Notes: a model not told the origin generated them from the letters alone. 9,273 nt of DNA from Spongiicolonus versatilis (GCA_028286165.1 JAPYMU010000021.1:1-9273), one strand, 5' to 3'. Numbered from the stretch's first letter, positions 1-5,772 are shown. Numbers and translations: made by a program.

Positions 1-47
1 CCGGCGAACAGGATGAGCAGGAACAGTGTTTTGACGTTGATGTGCAT
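1..47 (-). CDS. N-terminus of a membrane or secreted protein (partial)
   Basis: An ATG at 45-47 on the minus strand opens a frame that reads MHINVKTLFLLILFAG and runs off the left edge. A strong Shine-Dalgarno (GGGAGG) lies about 6 bases upstream of the ATG. The run LFLLILFA is hydrophobic and fits either a signal peptide or a first transmembrane helix. The start lies 15 bp after the xsc stop codon on the same strand, so it is very probably co-transcribed with xsc. In known taurine/sulfonate clusters a sulfite exporter, a transporter component or pta can sit here, but 15 codons cannot distinguish these. The product is therefore left unnamed. Confidence 0.6.
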   Translation of the reverse strand, partial: MHINVKTLFLLILFA

Positions 48-62
48 CGTTACACCTCCCGC

Positions 63-1802
63 TCAGGCGAATTTTTTGTATTTGTCCAGCAGCCGCTTCG
101 GCTTGGACAGCGCGTCGCGGCGGAACGGGTCGCCGAGTTCGCGGGTGCACATGATTTCCACGATGGTGGTTTTGCCGCGCGCCTGGTCGTCGCAGGATTT
201 TTGCAGCGCCGGGCCCACTTCCTCCAGTTTTTCCACTGTCACCCCCTCGGCGCCCATGGCTTTGGCGATGCCGGCGAAACTGGGATTTTCCAGGTTCACG
301 CCGAGGAAGCGGGTGGCGTAAAAGTCCACCTGGTTTTTCTTCTCCGCGCCCCACTGGCGGTTGTTGAACACCACCGCGGTCACCGGGATTTCCTCGCGGA
401 TGCAGGTGAGGATCTCGCCGAAACTCATGGTCCACGCGCCGTCGCCGGCGTACGACACCGCCGGCCGATTCGGCGCCGCAAGTTTGGCGCCGATGACGGT
501 CGGGAAAGCGTAGCCGCAGTTGCCGAAACTCATGGCCGCCAGAAAACTGTTCGGCTGGTTGAAGCGCAAATAACTGTTCGCCACCGAGCAGATGTTGCCG
601 ATGTCGGTGGACACCATGGCATCTTCCGGCATGGCCTTTTCCAGTTCGCGCAGCACCTGGCGCGGGTGCAGCCCGGAGTCGTCCGCCGACACCTTGCGGC
701 TCCACTCGTCCACCTCGTGGGTCCACTGGTCCAGTTCCGACTCCCAGGCGTCCTTCTCGCGCTTGATTTCCGCCGCGCGCTTTTCCTTGCCGCCGCCGGC
801 GCCGTCCATTTTTGCAAGCCGCGCGGTCAACGCCGCCGCCGCCGCCCCGGCATCGCCGCACACCGCCACCGACACCGGCTTCACCAGGCCGAGCATGCGG
901 TGGTCGCAGTCCACCTGGATAATCTTCGCCTGGCCCGGCCAGTAGTCCAGGCCGTGCTGCGGCAGGGTGCCGAAGGGCCCCAGCCGGGTGCCAAGGGCCA
1001 GCACCACGTCGGCGCGGCTGATTAATTTCATGCCGGCCTTGGAGCCCTGGTAGCCGAGGGCCCCGCACCACAGCGGATGCGCGGCCGGGAAGGAATCGTT
1101 GTGCAGGTAACTGTTCACCACCGGCGCGCCGAGCAGTTCGGCCAGTTCCACGCATGCTGCCACGCCGCCGCTCATGATGACGCCGCCGCCGGAGACAATC
1201 ACCGGAAATTTCGCCCGCGCCAGAAGTTCCGCGGCCTCGTCCAGGCTGCGCTCGCCGCCGGCGCCGCGCTCAATTTTTTTCGGCGCGCTGATGGCGGCGT
1301 CGATTTCGCCGTAAAAATAATCGCGCGGAATATTCAGTTGCGCCGGCCCGCGCTCGGCCATGGCCATATCAAAACACCGGGCGGTGATTTCCGCCATGCG
1401 CCCGGGGCCGTTGACATGCCCCTGGAATTTTGTGATGCGCGAGAAGATGGGCAACTGCTCGGTCTCCTGAAAGCCGCCCAGGCCGATGGTGGCGGAGCCG
1501 GTTTCCGGGGTCACCGCCACCACCGGCGAGTGCGCCCAGTAGGCGGCGGCGATGGCGGTGACGAAGTTGGTGATGCCGGGGCCGTTCTGCGCGATGCACA
1601 CGCCGTGGCGGTTGCCCACCCGCGAGTAGCCGTCGGCCATGTGCGCCGCGCCCTGTTCGTGCACGGTGGGGACGAAGCGGATGCCGGCGGCCGGAAAGAT
1701 GTCCAGCGCGTCCATGAAAGCCGAGCCGACGATGCCGAACACATCGCGTACGCCGTGCGCGGCCAAAGTTTCCACAAAGGCCTCGCTTGGGGTCATTTTC
1801 AT
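63..1802 (-). CDS. xsc: Sulfoacetaldehyde acetyltransferase
   Basis: This is a 579-residue thiamine-diphosphate enzyme that converts sulfoacetaldehyde and phosphate to acetyl phosphate and sulfite in the cytoplasm. It is the desulfonating step shared by taurine, isethionate and sulfoacetate breakdown. The N-terminus (MKMTPSEAF, GIVGSAFMDALDIFP, VHEQGAAHMADGYSR) closely matches Xsc as I recall it. Glu49 in HEQGAAH is the expected ThDP-activating glutamate. The ThDP motif starts at GDGAW near residue 453 and ends at FNN near residues 480-481. The central domain includes GFQETEQLPIFS and RGPAQLNIPRDYFYGE. The frame stays open 35 codons further upstream, but that stretch lies in the end of ald and its spacer; the ATG at 1800-1802 is preceded by GAGGA and gives the usual family N-terminus. 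Residues 370-410 form a charged Lys/Glu-rich linker (GGGKEKRAAEIKREKDAWE). The gene follows ald by 43 bp and precedes a membrane protein start by 15 bp. The alternative of a generic acetolactate synthase is unlikely given the Xsc-specific N-terminal blocks. Confidence 0.95.
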   Translation of the reverse strand: MKMTPSEAFVETLAAHGVRDVFGIVGSAFMDALDIFPAAGIRFVPTVHEQGAAHMADGYSRVGNRHGVCIAQNGPGITNFVTAIAAAYWAHSPVVAVTPETGSATIGLGGFQETEQLPIFSRITKFQGHVNGPGRMAEITARCFDMAMAERGPAQLNIPRDYFYGEIDAAISAPKKIERGAGGERSLDEAAELLARAKFPVIVSGGGVIMSGGVAACVELAELLGAPVVNSYLHNDSFPAAHPLWCGALGYQGSKAGMKLISRADVVLALGTRLGPFGTLPQHGLDYWPGQAKIIQVDCDHRMLGLVKPVSVAVCGDAGAAAAALTARLAKMDGAGGGKEKRAAEIKREKDAWESELDQWTHEVDEWSRKVSADDSGLHPRQVLRELEKAMPEDAMVSTDIGNICSVANSYLRFNQPNSFLAAMSFGNCGYAFPTVIGAKLAAPNRPAVSYAGDGAWTMSFGEILTCIREEIPVTAVVFNNRQWGAEKKNQVDFYATRFLGVNLENPSFAGIAKAMGAEGVTVEKLEEVGPALQKSCDDQARGKTTIVEIMCTRELGDPFRRDALSKPKRLLDKYKKFA

Positions 1803-1848
1803 TGTCGTTGTCCTCAGGAAAAGTGGGTGAAGGTGAGGGTGAGGGTCA
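1803..1848 (-). repeat. Four-copy 6-bp tandem repeat and xsc ribosome-binding site at the ald-xsc junction
   Basis: On the plus strand, positions 1825-1848 read as four hexamers: GGGTGA, AGGTGA, GGGTGA, GGGTCA. The last one contains the ald stop codon (TGA on the minus strand). The rest of the spacer holds the xsc Shine-Dalgarno (GAGGA, about 9 bases before the ATG). The repeat lies almost wholly in non-coding DNA, so copy number could change without altering either protein. Any effect on translational coupling between ald and xsc is inference. Confidence 0.7.
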
Positions 1849-2967
1849 GGCGCGCCGCAGCGCGTCTTCCGCCGGCAGGTAATCGCAGCCCAGCGCGCCC
1901 GCGACATTTTCGCAGGTCACATGGCCCTGCCAGATATTCAAGCCGTTGCGCAGGTGGCGGTCGCGGCCGAGCGCTTCTTTGTAGCCCAGGTCGGCGATGG
2001 TCAGCACATGGGGCAGGGTGGCGTTGTTCAGCGCAAAGGTGGAGGTGCGCGGCACGCCGCCGGGCATGTTGGCGACGCAGTAATGCACCACCTCGTCCAC
2101 CACAAAAGTCGGCTCCGAGTGCGTGGTCGCGTGCGAGGTTTCGCAGCAGCCGCCCTGGTCAATGGCCACGTCCACAATCACCGCCCCCGGCTTCATCCCC
2201 CGCACCATGTCGGCGGTGATGAGTTTCGGCGCCGCCGCGCCGGGGATGAGCACGCCGCCAATCACCAAATCGGCCTCCAGCACATGCTGCTCCACCGCCG
2301 CGCGCGTTGAATACACCGTGTTGGTCGACCGCCCGAACTGTTTCCAGTGCGCTTCCAGCGTGTCCACGTTGCGGTCCACCACCCAGATGTCGGCGCCCAT
2401 GCCGGTGGCCACATGGGTGGCGTGGGTGCCCACGATTCCGGCACCGAGGATGACCACTTTCGCCGGGTCCACCCCCGGCACGCCGCCTAACAGTACGCCG
2501 AGTCCGCCGTGCGGATGCTCCAGCGCATATGCCCCGGCCTGGATGGACATCCGCCCGGCCACTTTGGACATGGGCGCCAGCAGCGGTAGCCCGCCGCCCG
2601 GCGCCGTCACCGTCTCGTAAGCGATGCACACCGCCCCGCTGTCCACCAAATCCCGCGTCTGCTCCGGATCCGGCGCCAGGTGCAGGTAGGTGAACAGCAC
2701 CTGCCCGGCGCGCAGCATCGCCCGCTCCTCGGCCTGCGGCTCCTTCACCTTGACAATCATTTCCGCGCTGGCGAACACCTCCCCGGCGTCCGCCGCAATC
2801 TCCGCCCCGGCCTCGGCGTATTCCTCGTCGCCCGCATCAATCCCTTCGCCCGCCCCGCTTTGCACCACCACCCGGTGCCCATGCGCCGCCGCCTCCCGCA
2901 CGCTGAACGGGGAAAGCCCCACGCGGTATTCGTGGTTTTTGACCTCTTTTGGGACGCCGATAAGCAC
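1846..2967 (-). CDS. ald: Alanine dehydrogenase
   Basis: This enzyme catalyses NAD-dependent, reversible oxidative deamination of L-alanine to pyruvate and ammonium in the cytoplasm. The protein is 373 residues, as expected for the family. The chosen start is the GTG at 2965-2967, giving VLIGVPKEVKNHEYRV. With this start the expected key residues fall on the positions known from characterised Ald proteins: Arg15 and Lys75 (pyruvate binding), His96 (in TYLHLAPD) and Asp270 (in VDVAIDQGG). The Rossmann motif is GAGIVG near residues 175-180, and the signature GGCCETSHATTHSEPTF follows Asp270. A GTG at 3010-3012 would add 15 residues and has a GGAAAGG-like ribosome site, so it cannot be excluded, but those residues do not resemble the family. 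The gene lies directly upstream of xsc on the same strand. In taurine dissimilation Ald regenerates pyruvate, the amino acceptor of taurine:pyruvate aminotransferase, which supports a linked role. Confidence 0.94.
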   Translation of the reverse strand: MLIGVPKEVKNHEYRVGLSPFSVREAAAHGHRVVVQSGAGEGIDAGDEEYAEAGAEIAADAGEVFASAEMIVKVKEPQAEERAMLRAGQVLFTYLHLAPDPEQTRDLVDSGAVCIAYETVTAPGGGLPLLAPMSKVAGRMSIQAGAYALEHPHGGLGVLLGGVPGVDPAKVVILGAGIVGTHATHVATGMGADIWVVDRNVDTLEAHWKQFGRSTNTVYSTRAAVEQHVLEADLVIGGVLIPGAAAPKLITADMVRGMKPGAVIVDVAIDQGGCCETSHATTHSEPTFVVDEVVHYCVANMPGGVPRTSTFALNNATLPHVLTIADLGYKEALGRDRHLRNGLNIWQGHVTCENVAGALGCDYLPAEDALRRA

Positions 2968-3021
2968 TGCCGCCGGAGCATAGCACAGGACGCCCGGCTG
3001 TGTTATGCCCACCCCCTGCCT

Positions 3022-3039
3022 TTCCGGGAGTTCCGGGAA
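3022..3039 (-). promoter_or_regulatory. 9-bp tandem repeat upstream of ald, possible operator
   Basis: On the minus strand this reads TTCCCGGAA followed by CTCCCGGAA, two adjacent units identical at 8 of 9 positions. TTCCCGGAA is itself nearly palindromic. The repeat ends about 10 bases before the alternative GTG (3012) and about 54 bases before the preferred ald start (2967). An A/T-rich CTAACTAAT lies just upstream and could supply a -10, but I see no matching -35. A regulator-binding site controlling the ald-xsc operon is a reasonable guess only. Confidence 0.3.
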
Positions 3040-3061
3040 TTAGTTAGCGGCCCGTTCCTCG

Positions 3062-3170
3062 CCGTGCTTGCCGTCCTCACCGTTGCCGGTAAAAAAGAAC
3101 CGTCCATCGGCATCAAATACGGGGACGGCGTCTAATTCATCCCCCCGGGCGGCGGCAAGTCCGGCGGCTA
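3062..3170 (+). repeat. Direct repeat copy A (upstream of the NYN gene)
   Basis: This copy matches 4167-4275. The last 62 bases (3109-3170, starting GGCATCAAATAC and ending CAAGTCCGGCGGCTA) differ at about six positions from the second copy; the 5' part aligns with small gaps. Read in plus frame it gives a hydrophobic stretch, then KKEPSIGIKYGDGV, a stop (TAA), then FIPPGGGKSGG and a final stop. The second copy has Tyr in place of the internal stop. Three of the five internal differences in the core fall in third codon positions of this frame, which suggests that the ancestor was the 3' end of a coding sequence. Confidence 0.75.
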
Positions 3171-3432
3171 ATGTTGCATCAATGCCAGAAACATTCTGGA
3201 CTTCTGGCCGGTGGAAAAAGAAAGCCGACTGTAAATAAAGCACACCGGCTTCCGGGTGCACGGGTGCTATCTGGCCAATGACCTGCGCGCTTTCAACCAC
3301 CGCCTGCTGGCCTGCCTCGGCGGCCACAACGGGACAGCAACCACACCACGCCTGAGCTTGCTTGACCTCTTGCCAAACACTCGCCAAACATCAACACCAA
3401 AAGTCCAGAATATGGTGGCATCATACAACCGC

Positions 3433-3461
3433 TTGCCATACAAAGCTCTAAAGCCTATAAT
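3433..3461 (+). promoter_or_regulatory. Sigma70 promoter of the NYN-domain gene
   Basis: The -35 box is TTGCCA (3433-3438) and the -10 box is a perfect TATAAT (3456-3461), separated by exactly 17 bases. Transcription should begin near 3468, leaving a 5' leader of about 30 bases with GAGGA (3486-3490) placed 8 bases before the ATG. This makes the NYN gene an independent transcription unit, divergent from ald. Confidence 0.8.
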
Positions 3462-3498
3462 CCGCCCATCCCCCAATCATCAAGCGAGGAAAATCATC

Positions 3499-4125
3499 AT
3501 GAAAAAAGTTTTTATCTATTGGGACAACTCGAACATCTTTCTCGAAGCCCAACGCCTTGCGGAACAACGCGAGGATAGCCCCGGCGCCCGCTACCGGGTG
3601 CGCATCCGGTTTGAGAACTTGTTGCGTCTGGCGCATGCTGATCGCCCGGTTGAGCGTGCGCAGGCGGCCGGTTCGGTGCCGCCGGAGATGCGCCAGTTGT
3701 GGAATCGAATGGAATCCAAAGGCGTCGATGTCAAGTTGTTCCACCGTGGCGGGCAGGGCGTTGGCGAGCAGGAAATGCCGGACCATTTTTTGCAAAAGTG
3801 CATGTTGGAAGATGCGCTGGACTACAACGGCGCCCCCGGCATCGCTGTTTTGCTGACCGGGGATGGCGCGGGCTATCTGGAAGGCGCGGGATTTCACCGT
3901 ACGCTCGAACGGATACACAAAAAAGGCTGGCGCATCGAAGTGCTTTCTTGGGAAGCCTCGTGCAACCAGAGAATGCGCCGGTGGGCGGAAGAAAACGGAA
4001 AGTTCATCGCTCTGGACGATTTCTACGAAGCCATCACCTTCCTGGAACCGTCCAGCCCCGGCCACGAACTGGCGCCGTCGAGAGACGCCGCCAAACTGGA
4101 CCTGTCGCGCCGCGCAGTTTTCTGA
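3499..4125 (+). CDS. NYN-domain (LabA/DUF88, PIN-like) putative ribonuclease
   Basis: This 208-residue soluble protein starts MKKVFIYWDNSNIF, the typical first strand of NYN domains, with the first acidic metal ligand at Asp9 and Asn10/Asn12 in the DNSN motif. A middle strand, KGVDVKLF, lies near residues 74-81. A possible second acidic cluster follows (MLEDALDY, about 104-111). The third motif is LLTGDGAGYL near residues 119-128. The C-terminal part (GWRIEVLSWE, then FIALDDFYEAITFLE) is also usual for LabA-like proteins. NYN proteins share the PIN/FLAP nuclease fold and generally act on RNA with divalent metal; substrate and role here are unknown. The ATG at 3499 has a good ribosome site; the frame stays open further upstream, but that would pass through the promoter. 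One oddity is that the usual GDGD-type motif reads GDGA, so one acidic side chain is missing. The gene is bracketed by direct repeats at 3062-3170 and 4167-4275, and base use is visibly less GC-rich than in ald or leuA, consistent with an accessory gene. Confidence 0.85.
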   Translation: MKKVFIYWDNSNIFLEAQRLAEQREDSPGARYRVRIRFENLLRLAHADRPVERAQAAGSVPPEMRQLWNRMESKGVDVKLFHRGGQGVGEQEMPDHFLQKCMLEDALDYNGAPGIAVLLTGDGAGYLEGAGFHRTLERIHKKGWRIEVLSWEASCNQRMRRWAEENGKFIALDDFYEAITFLEPSSPGHELAPSRDAAKLDLSRRAVF

Positions 4126-4166
4126 CGGCACCCCGTTGCCGGTTACGCCTGAGCCACCGAACCTGT

Positions 4167-4275
4167 GCCGTCGTCCTCACCCTTACCCCCGGTAGCCAAA
4201 AAAACCGGCCAACGGCATCAAATACGTGGATGGCGTCTACTTCATCCCACCGGGCGGCGACAAGTCCGGCGGCTG
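4167..4275 (+). repeat. Direct repeat copy B (downstream of the NYN gene)
   Basis: This is the partner of 3062-3170. The core 4214-4275 reads GIKYVDGVYFIPPGGDKSGG then TGA in plus frame, without the internal stop found in copy A. An upstream TAG (4193-4195) closes the frame, so only about 26 codons are open and no start codon is present. It begins 41 bases after the NYN stop codon. It is best described as the preserved 3' tail of a lost or duplicated coding sequence, or a short dispersed repeat. Confidence 0.75.
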
Positions 4276-4298
4276 AGGGCGGACGGTTGTGACGCCAA

Positions 4299-4329
4299 GG
4301 TTGCGGGCGACACCGTTCCGCCCGCAACC
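4299..4329 (+). terminator. Strong hairpin, possible terminator of the NYN transcript
   Basis: GGTTGCGGGCG (4299-4309) and CGCCCGCAACC (4319-4329) form a perfect 11-bp stem with a 9-base loop. The following bases (GGGTTTAGTTC) are only moderately T-rich, so this is not a classic intrinsic terminator. A second small inverted repeat (GTTTA at 4332-4336, TAAAC at 4345-4349) follows. Its place about 170 bases after the NYN gene makes 3'-end formation or transcript stabilisation plausible. Confidence 0.4.
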
Positions 4330-4547
4330 GGGTTTAGTTCACAATAAACTTCACCACCCCGCCGCCCGGCCCCGCCTCGCCAAGTGGCGGTTTTCGTTGG
4401 TGGGCATGGCGGAATCTTCGGTTTATGTGAAAAAAAGCCGGGTTTTATGCGGTTTTTTGCCGCTGGCGGCTGGTGGGATTGGTGCCGTTTACAAACCGTT
4501 ACCTTAAACAAAGCAATTTTTTTAATTTAATTTCTCCGCCGTTTTCG

Positions 4548-4757
4548 CAAAATCCAAAACTGCCAACCTCCGCACCGAAATTTCCGCCCCTGTCACCACC
4601 AATTGTAGGGATCAGTCCACCGCTTCCAGCCTTGCCGTCACCGTCCCCAGGCTTAACTCCATCGTTTCCAGGCTTCAAACCACCATTTTAATCCTTGACT
4701 CCGCCATTTCCATCACTCAAACCAACAAAAACACCGGTCAAACCACCGCTTTGACAG
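4548..4757 (-). repeat. Ten degenerate 21-bp tandem repeats, relic of a coiled-coil coding sequence
   Basis: Units begin at 4548, 4569, 4590, 4611, 4632, 4653, 4674, 4695, 4716 and 4737. Most share a CCACC/CCATC-like centre and many end in a T-rich CCAGG-like tail; the best-kept pairs are 4632/4653 and 4674/4737. A 21-bp period is seven codons. In one minus-strand frame the units read as heptads such as SLETMEL, SLGTVTARLEAVD and SVRRLAVLDFAKTAEKLN, with hydrophobic residues spaced as in a coiled coil. That frame is broken by four TGA codons. In the plus strand the same DNA reads as LTPSFPG/LTPPFPS-like heptapeptides, also with stops. I read it as a decayed coiled-coil gene segment. Confidence 0.6.
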
Positions 4758-4785
4758 GCGGATTTTTGTATACCTGCTTGTGGGG

Positions 4786-4814
4786 TTGACATCGGTGGGC
4801 GGCATGGGTATCTT
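4786..4814 (+). promoter_or_regulatory. Promoter of the zinc-ribbon/MORN gene
   Basis: A perfect -35 TTGACA (4786-4791) is followed after exactly 17 bases by TATCTT (4809-4814), a 4-of-6 match to the -10 consensus. Transcription would start near 4821, leaving a leader of about 185 bases before the ATG at 5006. The leader contains a perfect palindrome CCCGGCCGGG (4846-4855) and a small inverted repeat GTAAC/GTTAC (4944-4961), so it could fold, but I recognise no riboswitch. Confidence 0.55.
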
Positions 4815-5005
4815 TCGCCGCACAAGTAGATTCTCGCCGCTCCAGCCCGGCCGGGTGGCTCGCAGAATACAACACCCGGCAAACGGCAGGACTGATCCTC
4901 CTGCTTCGGGAAATAAGCGGGGAAGTCACGCGAGTGTCTACTTGTAACCGCCCGGCGTTACGGCGCTGGAAAGACAAACTACCATCCACATTTGAGGAAC
5001 AAATC

Positions 5006-5710
5006 ATGGCTTTAAGCAAATGCAAAGAGTGCGGGAAAAAGGTTTCCAGCACGGCGAAAAAATGCCCGCATTGCGGCGTCAAAAAACCGGTGGCCGCTCC
5101 CGCACCAGGTGCTTTTGAGAGCATCTTCGGCATTATTGTAGTCGTCGGCTTGTTGTGGTGGTGGTTTTATGACCCGGAGCCGGAAGCCGGCACCGAGCAG
5201 ACTCGACAAGTCGCCGACGCGGTGAGGCGGATGCCGATCCTCAGGTCAGAAGCCGGCTACGAGCAGACTCGACAAGTCGCCGACATTAACAAATATGTCA
5301 GCGGCAAGAAACACGGCCATTGGGTTGAGCGGCTTTCAAACAGCAGCATGGCAGAAGGCCCTTATGTGAACGGAAAGCGGCACGGCCATTGGGTTGTGCG
5401 GTCATCCCTTGACAAGAAGTACGACTTTGTACGAGAAGGCCCCTATGTAAACGGTAAGCGCCAAGGCCAGTGGGTTGAACGAGATGCCTATGGTTCCGAG
5501 GACAAAGGTCCCTATGTGAATGACAAGCGGCACGGCCATTGGGTTTATCGGTTTGCCGATGGCGGTGTGCTGGAAGGTCCATATGTGAACGGTGAGCGGC
5601 ACGGCCAGTGGGTTCGGCGGTATCCAGATGGGACAGTAGAGGTAGAGGTCTGGACTTACCGCGAAGGAAAACGCGAAAGAAAACTCATCTCAAAGGAAAA
5701 ACAAAAATAA
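5006..5710 (+). CDS. Zinc-ribbon, single-pass membrane protein with MORN-like repeats
   Basis: This is a 234-residue protein in three parts. Residues 1-27 form a zinc ribbon with two CxxC knuckles (Cys6, Cys9, Cys20, Cys23; KCKECGKK and KCPHCGVKK). Residues about 38-55 are a transmembrane helix (ESIFGIIVVVGLLWWWFY). Residues about 95-210 carry five MORN-like units (YVNGKRHGHWV, YVNGKRQGQWVER, YVNDKRHGHWV and similar), the type found in YwqK-like proteins. Between helix and repeats the segment EAGTEQTRQVAD recurs as EAGYEQTRQVAD. By the positive-inside rule the ribbon is probably cytoplasmic and the repeats periplasmic, but Lys/Arg-rich repeats make this uncertain. ATG 5006 has GAGGA 7 bases upstream and gives the zinc ribbon at the very N-terminus; a GTG at 4934 is in frame but less likely. 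The gene has its own promoter and terminator. No enzymatic residues are visible; a scaffolding or envelope role is inference. Confidence 0.8.
   Translation: MALSKCKECGKKVSSTAKKCPHCGVKKPVAAPAPGAFESIFGIIVVVGLLWWWFYDPEPEAGTEQTRQVADAVRRMPILRSEAGYEQTRQVADINKYVSGKKHGHWVERLSNSSMAEGPYVNGKRHGHWVVRSSLDKKYDFVREGPYVNGKRQGQWVERDAYGSEDKGPYVNDKRHGHWVYRFADGGVLEGPYVNGERHGQWVRRYPDGTVEVEVWTYREGKRERKLISKEKQK
5183..5284 (+). repeat. Tandem duplication inside the zinc-ribbon/MORN gene
   Basis: A 36-base segment at 5183-5218 recurs at 5249-5284 with only two mismatches, 66 bases (22 codons) apart. It encodes EAG(T/Y)EQTRQVAD and lies just after the membrane helix. The high identity points to a recent in-frame duplication. 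Confidence 0.85.
5288..5632 (+). repeat. Five MORN-like coding repeats
   Basis: Five units start at about 5288, 5358, 5438, 5507 and 5576, each carrying a TATGT(G/A/C) stretch (Tyr-Val) and then CACGGCCA or CAAGGCCAG followed by TGGGTT (His/Gln-Gly-His/Gln-Trp-Val). Most spacings are near 69 bases (23 residues). The first unit (KYVSGKKHGHWV) is the most diverged and unit two to three is longer, so the array is not perfectly regular. Confidence 0.75.
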
Positions 5711-5717
5711 ACCCTCA

Positions 5718-5749
5718 CCGCCGCCGGCCCCCACCGGCGGCGGTTTTTT
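5718..5749 (+). terminator. Intrinsic terminator of the zinc-ribbon/MORN gene
   Basis: CCGCCGCCGG (5718-5727), a 6-base loop, and CCGGCGGCGG (5734-5743) form a perfect 10-bp GC stem directly followed by six T residues (5744-5749). It starts 7 bases after the stop codon. The gene on the other side (UDG) converges on it. Read on the minus strand the hairpin is followed by GTGAGGGTTTATTTTTG, so it may also weakly terminate that transcript. Confidence 0.93.
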
Positions 5750-5772
5750 CACCCCGTCTCCGCCCGCACTTA

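Larger units (their letters stand above)
3013..3498. other. Intergenic region between divergent ald and the NYN gene
   Basis: No convincing gene is seen here. The stretch contains a 9-bp tandem repeat just upstream of ald, one copy of a direct repeat that recurs after the NYN gene (3062-3170), and the promoter and ribosome site of the NYN gene near 3433-3498. A 115-codon minus-strand frame (3040-3387) exists, but it needs a TTG start, has no clear ribosome site and no recognisable domain. Short open plus-strand stretches (for example around 3183-3240, reading ARNILDFWPVEKESRL then stop) look like decayed coding DNA rather than a live gene. Confidence 0.6.
4126..5005. other. Long non-coding or decayed stretch between the NYN and zinc-ribbon genes
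   Basis: I see no intact gene in these 880 bases. In order it holds: direct repeat copy B (4167-4275), an 11-bp perfect hairpin (4299-4329), a region with short weak hairpins (4378-4394, 4431-4458), an A/T-rich patch (about 4500-4535, with AATTTTTTTAATTTAATTT), ten degenerate 21-bp tandem units (4548-4757), and the promoter and long leader of the next gene (4786-5005). The frame of the next gene stays open back to about 4790 (for example AGWLAEYNTRQTAG and LILLLREISGEVTR). However, the best ribosome site and the zinc-ribbon start argue that translation begins at 5006. Confidence 0.6.

Noticed and set aside
42..1025. Long plus-strand open frame opposite xsc
   Set aside because: It is antisense to a clearly conserved gene; GC-rich codons with G/C at third positions produce such frames, and its His/Arg/Gly-rich translation matches no family.
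1077..2219. Plus-strand open frame of 380 codons across xsc and ald
   Set aside because: It spans two conserved minus-strand genes, is low-complexity and lacks a ribosome site or domain.
3040..3387. Minus-strand frame of 115 codons upstream of ald
   Set aside because: It needs a TTG start, has no clear ribosome site, covers the direct repeat in the less likely reading frame, and matches nothing I recognise. It is not excluded as a small orphan gene.
4129..4144. Terminator right after the NYN stop (CGGCA/TGCCG hairpin)
   Set aside because: The stem is only 5 bp and no T run follows.
4242..4511. Minus-strand frame of 89 codons
   Set aside because: It starts from TTG, crosses a strong hairpin and a repeat copy, and has no domain or plausible composition.
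4473..4691. Plus-strand proline-rich frame of 72 codons
   Set aside because: The Pro-rich pattern is explained by the 21-bp tandem repeats read in this strand; the frame ends inside the array and has no ribosome site.
4548..4757. CRISPR array
   Set aside because: The 21-bp units are contiguous and degenerate, without conserved repeats separated by unique spacers, and no cas gene is present.
4548..4757. TGA read as an amino acid (recoded genetic code)
   Set aside because: xsc, ald and leuA use TGA as their stop, so the TGA codons in the heptad frame are better explained by decay.
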